Assembly (NCBI GenBank): GCA_020725925.1
Contig: DYTN01000001.1
Location: forward strand, 98,562-162,561
Reading direction: 5' to 3'
Source: Methanobacteriota archaeon
Lineage (GTDB): Archaea; Thermoplasmatota; Thermoplasmata; UBA10834
Length of the DNA stretch: 64,000 bases
The notes beneath the pieces were generated by a model. It was not told the DNA's origin. It did no database searches and was given only the letters and a program-made list of their open reading frames with translations. Every line of letters starts with the position of its first letter. The stretch's first letter is position 1. Of the stretch, positions 18,170-27,183 are shown one piece after another. The translations under genes were made by a program, and so were the position numbers.

Positions 18170-19667
18170 GTTGGCTGTCTGGAACTACCTCGACGGCTTC
18201 TTCCCGCAGCTCCTGCTGATCGCCTTCGCGCTCGTGATGCCCGCCATCGACTACGTGGTTAAGGACAAGCGGGTCCTCGCGTGGGCGTCCCTCGTGCCGC
18301 TGCTCGTTCTCGCGGCCTTGTTCACAGAATGGCTGTTCATCGGGGGCTGGGAACCGCCTGCGAGCGACATAGCGCTGCTCGAAGTGAGCATGTTCTCGGG
18401 CCTGTTCGTCCTGGTGTTCGTGTTCGTTGGCATCGTGGTCGTGCTCGGCTCGCCGGAATTCATCAAGGCCGACAAGAACCAGGGCGAGTACTACGCGCTC
18501 ATACTCCTCGCCATCACCGGCATGACTGTTGTTGCCGAGGCGGCCGATCTCATCGCGCTGTTCGTCGGGCTCGAGATCGCGGGCATATCGTCGTTCGCCC
18601 TCTCAGGCTTCAGGAAGACGGAGAAGCGCTCGGCGGAGGCGGCCACGAAGTACTTCATCGTCGGAGGGTTCAGCTCCGCGCTCACACTGTTCGCGATATC
18701 CCTGATCTACGGCGTCGCGGGGACGACCCAGATAGTGGGCATAGAGCCCGTGCTCGCAGGCTATGTCTCCGGCACAGAGCCCATCGATGCAGGACCAGTG
18801 CTGGTCCTCGCGACGGTCCTCCTGATGGCTGGCTTCGGGTTCAAGATCGCCATGGTCCCGTTCCACATGTGGGCTCCCGATGTATATGAGGGCGCCCCGA
18901 CGCCGATCTCCGGCCTTCTGGCCGCCGCGTCCAAGAAGATGGGCTTCGCGGCGTTCTTCAAGGTCTTCCTGATCGGGCTCATACTCACCAAGACGGACTG
19001 GGACATCGCCGTCGGCGCGCTCGCGATAATCACCATGACCGTGGGGAACCTCATAGCGGTCTCACAGACCAACATGAAGAGGCTGCTGGCGTACTCGTCC
19101 ATCGCCCAGGCGGGGTACGTTCTCATCGCGCTGCCGGTCGCGACGCAGTACGCAGTCGCTGGCGGCATGTTCCACATCCTGACCCACGCGTTCATGAAGT
19201 CAGGGGCGTTCATGGTCGTGGCTGCCATGGGCGCCGTCGCCGTGGGTGAGAAGCTGGACGATTTCAAGGGACTGAACAGGCGCTCGCCGTTCCTAGCGCT
19301 CTCGATGACGCTCTTCTTGCTGTCCCTCGCGGGCATACCTCCTCTGGCCGGCTTCGCGAGCAAGTTCGTGCTTTTCTCATCCTCCGTATACGCCTCCTTC
19401 GAGCCCGGGCAGGGATGGCTGATATGGCTCGCAATCGCGGGGGTGCTGAACAGCGCCCTCTCCCTGTACTATTACGCCCGCGTGATCAAGTACATGTACA
19501 TGGAGAAGGGCACGGGGGACAGCGTGAAGATACCCCCGATGATGGCCGTCGCAGTGGGATTCGCAGTACTCATGGTCGTGGGCATCGGCCTCTTCCCGGA
19601 CCCCTTCGTGTCCGCGTGCAGGGACGCAGCGGAGGCCTTCTCCGGGCTCGCGCCCGGATGGCGGTGA
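18162..19667 (+). CDS. nuoN: Complex I subunit N (NuoN/FpoN type, antiporter-like)
   Basis: A 501-residue antiporter-like channel. Seen: FVGLEIAGISSFALSGF, KIAMVPFHMWAPDVYEGAPTP, LAYSSIAQAGYVLIALP and THAFMKSGAFMVV. GTG start at 18162 inside the end of nuoM (TTG 18171 is the alternative). Last gene of the operon. The 82 bases after it contain inverted repeats (GAAACG at 19686-19691 with CGTTTC at 19695-19700; GGCCA at 19704-19708 with TGGCC at 19720-19724) that may form a 3' end structure before the next promoter. Confidence 0.95.
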
Positions 19668-19749
19668 GGCCCTTCCGCAGGACTCGAAACGGGACGTTTC
19701 CAGGGCCATGCCAGGCATCTGGCCAGTTGGGGTTACTCTTAAGTAGCCA

Positions 19750-20742
19750 ATGGGTTATATGCGAAATACCATGACGACAGCGCCGTGGGACTTCGGCATC
19801 CAGAAGGAGCTGAAGATGGTCGAAGCGCGGCTCCACGAAATGGTGAGGTCCCCTGAAAAAGTACTCAATGAGGCCTCCTTACACGTGATAGATGCCGGGG
19901 GCAAGCGTCTCAGGCCGACGGTGACGATTCTCACCTACAAGGCCCTCGGAGGGTCGGACGTGAAGAAGGCGGTGGAGATCGCCGCGGGGTTCGAGCTGAT
20001 ACACTCAGCGACCCTCATCCACGACGACATCAATGACGGCGGGTCCACCAGGCGCGGCAGGGAGACAGTGTACAAGAAGTACGGACTGCACAACGCCGTG
20101 GTCACAGGGGACTTCCTGTTCGCGAAGGCCTTCAGGATCGGGGGTGTGTTCGACGAGGTCGTCGTGCAGACGACCGCGGACGCGTGCGCCGCCCTCGCGG
20201 AGGGCGAGATAATTCAGAACAGATACAGGCACAAGCCGGACCTGACGATCGACACCTATCTCAAGGTCGCAGAGTACAAGACGGCCCAGCCCATCAGGGC
20301 TGGGGCAATGGTGGGGGCCTACCTCGCTGGCGGCTCGAGCGAGCAGGTCCAGGCACTGGGGAACTACGGGCTCGACCTCGGCATCGCGTTTCAGATAATC
20401 GACGACGTCCTGGACTTCACGGGAGACGAGAAGAAAACGGGCAAGGTGGCAGGCAACGACCTCAAGGAGGGGAACCTCACGCTGCCCTCCCTGCTCGCGA
20501 TGAAGGATTCTCCCGAGATCAGGAATGCCCTCCTGGCAGTCATCTCCAAAGCGACCCCGTCCCATGAGGATGTCAGGAAGTGCGCCAGGCTCGTGATCAA
20601 GTCCGGTGCCATCGACAAGGCGAAGGGGATGGGCGAGTACTACGGCATGGAGGCCCTCGGGCACCTAGGTTGCCTTGCCAACAACGAGTACAGCAGGGGG
20701 CTGAGGGAGCTCGTCAAGAGGGTTCTGGACAGGGACTCGTAG
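19750..20742 (+). CDS. Trans-prenyl diphosphate synthase, probably long-chain
   Basis: A polyprenyl synthetase of about 330 residues. First aspartate-rich motif LIHDDINDGGSTRRG, second IIDDVLDFTGD. Chain length: the fifth residue before the first motif is alanine (HSATLIHDD), as in octaprenyl/heptaprenyl synthases, while archaeal C20 synthases have a bulky aromatic there. A long quinone side chain is therefore more likely than only C20 lipid precursor. Possible ATGs at 19750, 19759 and 19771; a CTTAAG element near 19739 favours 19771 with a short leader. First gene of a three-gene operon immediately after complex I. Confidence 0.88.
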   Translation: MGYMRNTMTTAPWDFGIQKELKMVEARLHEMVRSPEKVLNEASLHVIDAGGKRLRPTVTILTYKALGGSDVKKAVEIAAGFELIHSATLIHDDINDGGSTRRGRETVYKKYGLHNAVVTGDFLFAKAFRIGGVFDEVVVQTTADACAALAEGEIIQNRYRHKPDLTIDTYLKVAEYKTAQPIRAGAMVGAYLAGGSSEQVQALGNYGLDLGIAFQIIDDVLDFTGDEKKTGKVAGNDLKEGNLTLPSLLAMKDSPEIRNALLAVISKATPSHEDVRKCARLVIKSGAIDKAKGMGEYYGMEALGHLGCLANNEYSRGLRELVKRVLDRDS

Positions 20743-20752
20743 GTGTTGCGGG

Positions 20753-21478
20753 ATGGACCACCAGGGCATGACCCGGACAGAGTGGCGCGATGTCATGGAC
20801 GCGATGGAGGAGGTCGCGCCCTACTACGAGCGCGTCAACTGGCTCATCACCTTCGGGCTCGTGGACAGGTGGCGGAAGAAGGTGGCGGCCGTCGCGCAGC
20901 CCGATGATGTTGTGCTAGAGATCGGCTCTGGGCCAGGGAATTTCACGAGGCATCTCGTGTCGAGGGAGGTCTACGCGCTCGAGCCGTCGGGCGAGCTCTC
21001 CGCGTTCTCCAAGGAGCTGCTCGACCCTGATAGGATCACGCTGCTGCGAGGCGTGGGCGAGAAGATCCCCCTCGCGAGCGAGTCCGTGGACAAGGTGTTC
21101 TGCTCTTTCTCCTTCAGGGATTTCTACGACCGGAAGGTGGCAGCCGAGGAGATGCTCAGGGTGCTCAGGGAAGGCGGCGAGGCCGTCATTGTGGACATGG
21201 CGAAGCCGTCAGAGGGGCCGCTGGCCAAGATGCTCGAGATGCATGTCAGGCACATGGTGCCTCCGCTCACCCGCATGGCCGTCCCCTCCATGGTAAGGGA
21301 GAGGTGGGCCAGGGACCCGTACAGGACGTTCGTCAAAACCTACGAGGCATACGGGTCCACGGAGGTCCATGAGGACCTGCTGAAGCGTGCAGGCTTCTCC
21401 GATGTCTCGACGGAGTACTTGGAGCTAAGAGGGGCGACGATGACCAGGGGGAAGAAGCCTTGGAAGTCGACGTCCTGA
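20753..21478 (+). CDS. UbiE/MenG-like SAM-dependent methyltransferase
   Basis: A 241-residue class I methyltransferase. Motif I reads VLEIGSGPGNFTRHL; the start YYERVNWLITFGLVDRWRKK and the VFCSFSFRDFYDRK segment resemble UbiE/MenG (which has FGLRNV at that point). MenG methylates demethylmenaquinone. Neighbouring long-chain prenyl synthase and FAD reductase support a quinone role, but a different ring substrate is possible. ATG 20753 (or 20768). It overlaps the next gene by 19 bases. Confidence 0.78.
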   Translation: MDHQGMTRTEWRDVMDAMEEVAPYYERVNWLITFGLVDRWRKKVAAVAQPDDVVLEIGSGPGNFTRHLVSREVYALEPSGELSAFSKELLDPDRITLLRGVGEKIPLASESVDKVFCSFSFRDFYDRKVAAEEMLRVLREGGEAVIVDMAKPSEGPLAKMLEMHVRHMVPPLTRMAVPSMVRERWARDPYRTFVKTYEAYGSTEVHEDLLKRAGFSDVSTEYLELRGATMTRGKKPWKSTS

Positions 21479-22542
21479 TCGTCGGCGCTGGTCCCGCAGG
21501 CAGCACGACAGCAAGGTTCTGTGCCGGGAAGGACCTGGGCGTGCTCCTGATCGACCGCAGGAAGGAGATCGGATATCCGGTCCAGTGCGGCGAGTTCCTC
21601 CCGGACGCGAGCGAGATGTACACGATGTTCCCGAGGTCGATGGACCTCGAGGAGCAGTTCACCATAGATCCTGCACTGATCGCGGCGGAGATAGACCACC
21701 TGGACCTCATCTCGCCCAGGGGCAGGGTCTACCGATTGGGCTTCAAGGGTTTCACGCTCGACCGCAGGTCCTTCGACAAGCACCTAGCGAAGCTAGCGGT
21801 GGAGGCTGGCGCAAGACTGGAGACCGGCGAATCGTTCCTAGGCATCAAGGATGGAGTGGCTAGGACCACGATGGGCGATGTGAAGGCGAAAGTGATCGTG
21901 GGGGCTGACGGGCCGAATTCGAAGACTGCCAGGTCGGCGGGACTCCAGAACCCCGATGTCAGATACCCCGCAATCACATGCCAGGCTGATGGCAGCTTCG
22001 AGCCCGTAGTCAGGATGTATTTCGGCACGCTGGCGCCTGGCGGATATGGGTGGGTGATCCCCAAGCGGAAAGGGGCGAACGTCGGCATAGGGTTCAATCC
22101 GGGGCTGCTGAAGGACCGGCCGAGCGAGCTGTTCAGGCGGTTCATCGACAGGCTGGGGATGACCTACAGTGATGTGGCGATGGGCTTCGTTCCTCAGTCA
22201 GGCCCGGTCATCGATACGGTCAAGGGGAACGTGATCCTCGTCGGCGATGCCGCTGGCCACGTCATGGCGACGAACGGCGGCGGCGTACCGCTCGCCATGA
22301 TAGCGGGGAGGATCGCGGGCAAGTCCATCCGGGCTCACTTGAAGGACGGTGCTCCATTGGCGGAGTACGAGAGGCGCTGGAGATATGTCATGGACAAGCC
22401 CCTCTCGGACGCCCTCTGGACCCGCAGGCTGGGAGACCTTTTCTTTCCCTCGGACAGGCGCACGGAGTTCGCGATGCGAGTCCTCGGGAAGAGAGGCCTC
22501 GCCAGAGCGATCAGGTGCACCAAGGTCTTCTACGTGTTCTAG
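21460..22542 (+). CDS. Geranylgeranyl reductase family flavoprotein
   Basis: A 360-residue FAD enzyme of the GGR family that saturates isoprenoid double bonds. FAD loop DVLIVGAGPAGSTTARF at the N-terminus, the YPVQCGE cysteine, the PGGYGWVIPK signature (Y-x-W-x-(F/I)-P), and GDAAGHVMATNGGG. Substrates may be archaeal ether lipids or the quinone side chain; its operon with the prenyl synthase and methyltransferase favours the latter, though both uses are known in archaea. The TTG at 21460 is the only sensible start and lies inside the methyltransferase gene. Confidence 0.88.
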   Translation: MEVDVLIVGAGPAGSTTARFCAGKDLGVLLIDRRKEIGYPVQCGEFLPDASEMYTMFPRSMDLEEQFTIDPALIAAEIDHLDLISPRGRVYRLGFKGFTLDRRSFDKHLAKLAVEAGARLETGESFLGIKDGVARTTMGDVKAKVIVGADGPNSKTARSAGLQNPDVRYPAITCQADGSFEPVVRMYFGTLAPGGYGWVIPKRKGANVGIGFNPGLLKDRPSELFRRFIDRLGMTYSDVAMGFVPQSGPVIDTVKGNVILVGDAAGHVMATNGGGVPLAMIAGRIAGKSIRAHLKDGAPLAEYERRWRYVMDKPLSDALWTRRLGDLFFPSDRRTEFAMRVLGKRGLARAIRCTKVFYVF

Positions 22543-22611
22543 TCGTCTCTCCGGCCTTCCCGGCGAATTGTTATCTATCCGTTCCCGCCTCCCATCGTAG
22601 GGGTTCGGGCC

Positions 22612-23106
22612 ATGAGATGTCCGAAGTGCGGCTACAAGAACGCCGAAGACGAGGTCTTTTGCGCGGGATGCAGGATCGAGATGAAGGCATATCTGCGCGA
22701 GCAAGAAGAGGGGCTCGCGAGGGAGAACCTGAAGCCCGAGGTCAGCTCCGAGATCGGTGCTGAGCGAGTCGCATGTGTCGAGTGCGGGAGGTCGAACCCG
22801 AGCTCCGATGCGTTCTGCAGTGATTGCGGCGCCCCTCTGCCGATGTCCCGGGCTGAGATTCGACCCGCGGAGGCACCGCCTCCTTTGGAGGCGGTCAGAT
22901 GCCCGAAATGCTCGGCCCAAATGGTTCCTGGGTTCGTGCTCGCGCCACAAGGCGGGCTTTTCTCGAGCATCCGATGGTCTGACGAGCGCAACGATTTCTG
23001 GGGAATGAAGGGCGAGGTCCTGGCACCTGCCGAGTTCTGGGGCGGCAGCATAAGCATCAAGGGCTTTCGATGCGCAAGCTGTAGGCTCGTTCTTCTGAGG
23101 TATTGA
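22612..23106 (+). CDS. Zinc-ribbon protein with DUF6487-like C-terminus
   Basis: A 164-residue protein with two N-terminal zinc ribbons (CPKCG..CAGC at about 3-20; CVECG..CSDCG at about 58-75), then CPKC with IRWSDERND, SISIKGFRCASCRLVLL. The last part resembles small DUF6487-type zinc proteins. No enzyme motif is seen. A TTGTTATCTATCC element about 40 bases upstream may be its promoter. Function unknown. Confidence 0.7.
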   Translation: MRCPKCGYKNAEDEVFCAGCRIEMKAYLREQEEGLARENLKPEVSSEIGAERVACVECGRSNPSSDAFCSDCGAPLPMSRAEIRPAEAPPPLEAVRCPKCSAQMVPGFVLAPQGGLFSSIRWSDERNDFWGMKGEVLAPAEFWGGSISIKGFRCASCRLVLLRY

Positions 23107-23196
23107 ATCCGCGGGCCGGGCAGGCCTTCACACTCAGCCGTTGTTCGTGGACAACGCTTAAGCTGTGGTAGTGATACTGGGTCTCGGTGCAGTTCC

Positions 23197-23532
23197 ATGA
23201 GATTCCGAACGATGGACTTCTCGCAGGACTGGAAAAAGCTCGATGACCGGATATTCGCGACGATCCGGATCCACAGAGGCGGGGAGCTGAAGTACACCCC
23301 GGACGAGCCCGTCGAGGTCGTGAGCCCGAAGCGGAGGTTCAGTGCCCACGTGCTCTTGGCATGCGACTGGAAGCTGAGGGAGATACCCTTGGGATTCCTG
23401 GAGTACGACTTGGAGGCGAAGCCCGGGGAGAACCGTCAGGACTTGATCAACAAGCTCGCGAAGCGGTATCCGCTAGTCGCCCCGCCGAAGGAGAGCGACA
23501 CCGTCACCGTGTACTTCCTCATGAGGCTTTAG
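23197..23532 (+). CDS. Hypothetical protein, possibly ASCH/PUA-like
   Basis: A 111-residue soluble protein. KLDDRIFATIRIHRGGELKY, VEVVSPKRRFSAHVLLA and a short final strand VTVYFLMRL recall ASCH-type RNA-binding folds, but I cannot confirm it. TTAAG near 23155-23162 fits a promoter with a short leader. Its stop overlaps the stop of the convergent nob1 gene by 4 bases. Confidence 0.6.
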   Translation: MRFRTMDFSQDWKKLDDRIFATIRIHRGGELKYTPDEPVEVVSPKRRFSAHVLLACDWKLREIPLGFLEYDLEAKPGENRQDLINKLAKRYPLVAPPKESDTVTVYFLMRL

Positions 23533-24014
23533 TGCCTAGCCTTCTTCTTCCGCCTGGTCTTGGTCTCGCTCCCGCAGACGTCGCATACCTTCACGTCAGC
23601 AGGGAACGTCTTGCCGCAGCCCTTGCACTTGGCCTGCCATTCGAAGACCTCTGAGATGCCTTTCTGCTCCATGCCCCTCGAGGACACTCCGAGCACGCGT
23701 GCGAGGTTCTGGATCGAGTAATCGTCCGTGATCAGCTCGTACCCGAGGTCCAGCGCGAGGGCCAGCAGTTCCATGTCGGTTTCCGAGAGCCTCCGAGAAT
23801 CCCCTGTCTGTTCAGACGCTTCTTGGACCCGCCTGAGAGATCTCTCGCCGGGGGAACAGACGCGGATCCTCGTGGCCAGGAGCAGTTCCAACCTCTCCCC
23901 AAGCTCTTCCTTCTCGAGTTCCCTGATCACCCCTGGCGTGACGACGCACTCGAAGCCTTGCGGAGGGTCCTTGCCGTAGTACAGGACCGACGTGTCCAGG
24001 ACGTAGCCCTTCAT
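23529..24014 (-). CDS. nob1: Nob1 endoribonuclease (PIN domain plus zinc ribbon)
   Basis: A 161-residue ribosome-biogenesis nuclease that cuts the 3' end of pre-16S rNA. PIN-domain acidic residues: D7 in YVLDTSVL, a Glu in VIRELEKEE, an SETDMELLALA motif and LITDDYSIQNLA. The C-terminal zinc ribbon CKGCGKTF..VCDVCG and a basic tail (KTRRKKKARH) are typical. ATG at 24014 overlaps the ThiI-like stop (ATGA), so it is the last gene of a minus-strand run. Confidence 0.93.
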   Translation of the reverse strand: MKGYVLDTSVLYYGKDPPQGFECVVTPGVIRELEKEELGERLELLLATRIRVCSPGERSLRRVQEASEQTGDSRRLSETDMELLALALDLGYELITDDYSIQNLARVLGVSSRGMEQKGISEVFEWQAKCKGCGKTFPADVKVCDVCGSETKTRRKKKARH

Positions 24015-24637
24015 CCGACCTCCACCGTCCCTTCGAACTCGTCCTCAGCGAGCTTGTCGAGGTCGACCTTGACCTCCTCCTCGTGTGCCTGCTCTGGTTT
24101 CGCATATGTCGCGGGCTTCTTGGGGGCTATGGTGCAGCACAGGCCAGGCTGAATAGAGATGTCATAGGTCCCGATCTCCTTGGCGATCCTCTCGATCTCG
24201 ATCTTGTCCAGGCCAATCAAGGGCCTGAGTATCGTGAGCGAGGTTGCCCTCTCCTCGACGTTGATGTTCATGAGCGTTTGGGAGGCCACTTGACCGAGCG
24301 ACTCACCTGTGACGATGAAGTTGGCCCCATGCTTCTTGGCCAGCCGCTCTGCCACCCTGAGCATCATCCGCCTGCAGAGCACACATTCCATGTTCCTGCT
24401 GCAGCACCTCGCGAACTCTGTCTGCGTCTTCCCGTGGGGCACCAGAAGCCTGGTACTCTTCACCCCAAGGACCTCGTCGACGCGCCTCATCAGTCCGATA
24501 GCCTTGTCGATCTCCTGGTCGCTCGTGAATGGCCTGTTGTCGAAGTGCGCGTACACGAGTTCTACGCCCTGCTTGCCCATGAGGTAGGCCGCGACGGGCG
24601 AGTCGATCCCGCCGGAGAGAAGAACGACGGCCCGCAC
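24011..24637 (-). CDS. ThiI-type PP-loop protein lacking the THUMP region
   Basis: A 208-residue adenylating domain. The PP-loop SGGIDSPVAAYLM is at the N-terminus; ECVLCRRMM holds a CxxC; TGESLGQVASQTL and PLIGLDKIEIERIA are ThiI-specific. ThiI makes 4-thiouridine in tRNA and sulfur for thiamine. Full ThiI has N-terminal ferredoxin-like and THUMP domains (about 390 residues) which are absent here, and there is no rhodanese domain. A separate tRNA-binding partner or another thiolation substrate is likely. It lies directly downstream of an E1-like gene. Confidence 0.82.
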   Translation of the reverse strand: MRAVVLLSGGIDSPVAAYLMGKQGVELVYAHFDNRPFTSDQEIDKAIGLMRRVDEVLGVKSTRLLVPHGKTQTEFARCCSRNMECVLCRRMMLRVAERLAKKHGANFIVTGESLGQVASQTLMNINVEERATSLTILRPLIGLDKIEIERIAKEIGTYDISIQPGLCCTIAPKKPATYAKPEQAHEEEVKVDLDKLAEDEFEGTVEVG

Positions 24638-25666
24638 TCAATCACCGACGTACTTCGAGAAGACCGTCTTGGCCTTCGCGAGGTCAGTCGTCCCATCGAC
24701 GATGGTCCTGCCGTCGTCGAAGACCGTGAGGTCCACGCCCTTCGTGCGGAACTTCAGCACGCCGTCCACTATCTCCGCCTTTCCAGATCTCGCGAGCTTC
24801 CTCCGGAGATCCGCGAGGCCGTCCCTGAGAGGCTTGGCGGGGACGATCTGGACGGCGTTCCTGCCGCAAAGGGAGACCACGAACTTCCTCTTCCTCGCCT
24901 GAAGAAACTCGAAGTTCCTCTTGCCGCAGCACTCGCACTCGGGGTTCTTCTTGACCTTGATCCTGCTGATCTCGCCAGACCAGATGTCCAGGACCACGAG
25001 TCCGCCCAATGGCTGCTTGCCCTGGAGTATCTTGAACGCCTCCGTGGTCTCGATCGATGCGACGGCTGCGGGCAGTGTGTTGATGATGCCGACTGTGTCG
25101 CATGTCTGGAGTTGGCCCGGCTGAGGCAGGGTAGGGAACACGCATCTGAGGCACGGTCCGCCAGGAACGACAGGCAGGACCATGCCCGTCACACCTACGG
25201 CCCCTGCATACACCCACGGTATGCCTTGCTTCACGCAGGCGTCGTTGACGAGGAACCTTGTGTCCATGTTGTCCGTTGCGTCCAGGACGACGGTCGCATC
25301 CCTGATGAGATTCTGGATGTTTGCGTAGCTGACATCCAAGACCTCCCCTCGGACATCGATCTCGGTGTTGGTCGCCCTCAGACGCTCCTCTGCGACCTTG
25401 GCTTTGGGCCTGCCCACGTCCTTCTCACAGAACAATGCCTGTCTTTGCAGATTCGACAGGTCGATGATGTCTCTGTCGACGACCCTGATGTCTCCGACGC
25501 CCGCCCTGGCCATGAAGGTGAGGGCGTAGGTGCCGAGTGCGCCGCAGCCTATGACCACGGCCCTGGCCTTTCCAAGGAGCTTCTGCCCGCCGGGGCCTAT
25601 CTCGGGCAGCAGGATCTGTCTGGAGTACCTGTTCTCTTTCACTGGGGTGGAATAGGTGCTGGCCAT
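24638..25666 (-). CDS. ThiF/MoeB/HesA family E1-like adenylyltransferase
   Basis: A 342-residue protein that adenylates the C-terminus of a ubiquitin-like sulfur carrier. ENRYSRQILLPEIG start, nucleotide loop VVIGCGALG, DRDIIDLSNLQRQALF, and zinc cysteines CLRC and CECC. After about residue 260 there is an added domain (VDGVLKFRTKGVDLTVFDDGRTIVDGT in two strands) probably beta-grasp-like. It may feed sulfur to molybdopterin synthase or tRNA thiolation; the adjacent ThiI-like gene supports a thiolation link. ATG at 25666, 29 bases after the SHMT stop. Confidence 0.88.
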   Translation of the reverse strand: MASTYSTPVKENRYSRQILLPEIGPGGQKLLGKARAVVIGCGALGTYALTFMARAGVGDIRVVDRDIIDLSNLQRQALFCEKDVGRPKAKVAEERLRATNTEIDVRGEVLDVSYANIQNLIRDATVVLDATDNMDTRFLVNDACVKQGIPWVYAGAVGVTGMVLPVVPGGPCLRCVFPTLPQPGQLQTCDTVGIINTLPAAVASIETTEAFKILQGKQPLGGLVVLDIWSGEISRIKVKKNPECECCGKRNFEFLQARKRKFVVSLCGRNAVQIVPAKPLRDGLADLRRKLARSGKAEIVDGVLKFRTKGVDLTVFDDGRTIVDGTTDLAKAKTVFSKYVGD

Positions 25667-25695
25667 ATTAATGCCCTCAGGAGTCCGGAAACGGT

Positions 25696-26910
25696 CTACC
25701 TGAACCTGTAGGCCATGTCGAACTTGTCCCTGAGCGCCTTGACCCGATTCTTCACGTTCTTGCCCTTGGCAGCTTCCACAAACAGGTCTGCCAGCTCCGG
25801 CATATCCTTCTCCCTGAAACCCAGGCGAGTCAGCTCACACGTCCCGAGCCGGCCCACGGCGTCGATGATCAGGTTGGACTTCTCCATCCTGACAGAAAAG
25901 TCGTTTATCGACAGGCCGTAGATGGCCTTGAGCTCTCTGCGGTCCATGAGCAGCTGGTGCGACTCGGAATAGCCGAGGTCCTCGAACATGATCGGCAGGC
26001 CGCGGCTGGAAAGCTCCTTCCCAAGCCTCTTGGAGTTCTTGATGACCTGCTTGGCATAGGCAGGTCCGAACTTGCTCATCTCCAGCAGTGCCTGGCCGAG
26101 GGCCGCAACTCTGTTCCAATGAACGTTGTCAACGACTCTCCAGGTGAGATTCCTTCGTATGGCGGCGTCCATCTCGTCGCTGTCCGTGACTATGAGCCCT
26201 CCCTGGGGTCCGAAGAAGCTTTTATGTGTTGACCCGTATAATATTTCCGAGCCCTCTTTGAGCGGCCTCTGGAACTCGCCACCGGCTATGAGGCCCAGGA
26301 CATGTGCCCCGTCGTAGATGAGAGTCGATCCAGCCGATTCGCACGCCTCCTTGATAGGCTCCATGTCATAGGGAAACAGTATGAGTGAGGCGCCGAGGAT
26401 TGTGAGCTTGGGCCTCTCGTTCTTGATCTGCCTAGCCGCAGCGTCCGCATCGAGGTTCCAAACCTCCGGTCTGAACGGAAGCCTGGACGCCTTCAGCCCG
26501 AGGATGTCGGGGATGTAGCTCTGGGCATAGCCGTCGTAGCCGCCGTCAGTTTCGGAGAGCGCGCACACCGTGTCCCCGCGCTTGGTGGTCGCGACGATGC
26601 TTATCATCGCGGCTATATGGCCCGAGAGCGGCTGGACGCACGCATGCTTGCACTTGAAGACCGCTCGCGCGACCTCCTCGGCCTTCAGCTCCACATCGGT
26701 AGTTATGCGCGTGCCCCTGTACGAGTTCTCCATGTACTCGCCCGCGTACTCGGCGTTGACAGGGAGCGTGTACCTGTTGCCGAAGTCGCTCGACAGGAGT
26801 GCCCTGACCTGCGGGCTGGCGGCGTTCTCCGAGGGCAGGAGGTTGATGCACTCCTCGACCCTCCATTTCTCTTGAGCCCGCATGCTGTCCAAGAAGTAGG
26901 TGCTCTTCAT
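25696..26910 (-). CDS. glyA: Serine hydroxymethyltransferase, archaeal type
   Basis: A 404-residue PLP enzyme (fold type I) close to archaeal SHMT. INLLPSENAASP start, NRYTL, IYDGAHVLGLIAGG (D200, H203) and the PLP lysine K230 in GSTHKSFFGPQGG. It interconverts serine and glycine with a tetrahydrofolate- or methanopterin-type one-carbon carrier. The upstream region holds only 36 bases to the next small gene, so it may be cotranscribed with it. Confidence 0.85.
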   Translation of the reverse strand: MKSTYFLDSMRAQEKWRVEECINLLPSENAASPQVRALLSSDFGNRYTLPVNAEYAGEYMENSYRGTRITTDVELKAEEVARAVFKCKHACVQPLSGHIAAMISIVATTKRGDTVCALSETDGGYDGYAQSYIPDILGLKASRLPFRPEVWNLDADAAARQIKNERPKLTILGASLILFPYDMEPIKEACESAGSTLIYDGAHVLGLIAGGEFQRPLKEGSEILYGSTHKSFFGPQGGLIVTDSDEMDAAIRRNLTWRVVDNVHWNRVAALGQALLEMSKFGPAYAKQVIKNSKRLGKELSSRGLPIMFEDLGYSESHQLLMDRRELKAIYGLSINDFSVRMEKSNLIIDAVGRLGTCELTRLGFREKDMPELADLFVEAAKGKNVKNRVKALRDKFDMAYRFR

Positions 26911-26946
26911 CCGAATGCCTCAGTATCGCGGGCCCGGCAGGCGCAA

Positions 26947-27126
26947 TCAGTTGTACAGGTTGAACTTGTTCTCGTTTCCCGGATAGGATGGGAACTCCGG
27001 CTCTTCCTCCTCGAAGTCCTCCTCCATCACGACGTTCACAAGCACGTTCACTATCTCTCGGAGCTGTCTCACGTCCTCCCTGAGACGCGCGATCTCAGCG
27101 AGGAGTTCTTTCTCGTCCTCTGCCAA
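26947..27126 (-). CDS. Small coiled-coil protein (59 residues), TTG start
   Basis: Short frame between SHMT and Csl4. It starts at TTG 27126 behind a G-rich stretch (AAGGGGGG) that could act as ribosome-binding site. The peptide is a heptad-like helix (EKELLAEIARLREDVRQL, REIVNVLVNVV), an acidic linker (EEDFEEEEPEF) and an aromatic/Asn tail ending NKFNLYN. Codon-position composition looks coding, and neighbours are spaced tightly on both sides. Function unknown; likely an oligomerising small protein. It is below usual size cut-offs. Confidence 0.6.
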   Translation of the reverse strand: MAEDEKELLAEIARLREDVRQLREIVNVLVNVVMEEDFEEEEPEFPSYPGNENKFNLYN

Positions 27127-27183
27127 TGGCGCCCCCCTTCTGCCCTTAGCCTATCTGTAAACCTGGATAAAGCGTTTGTGCCC

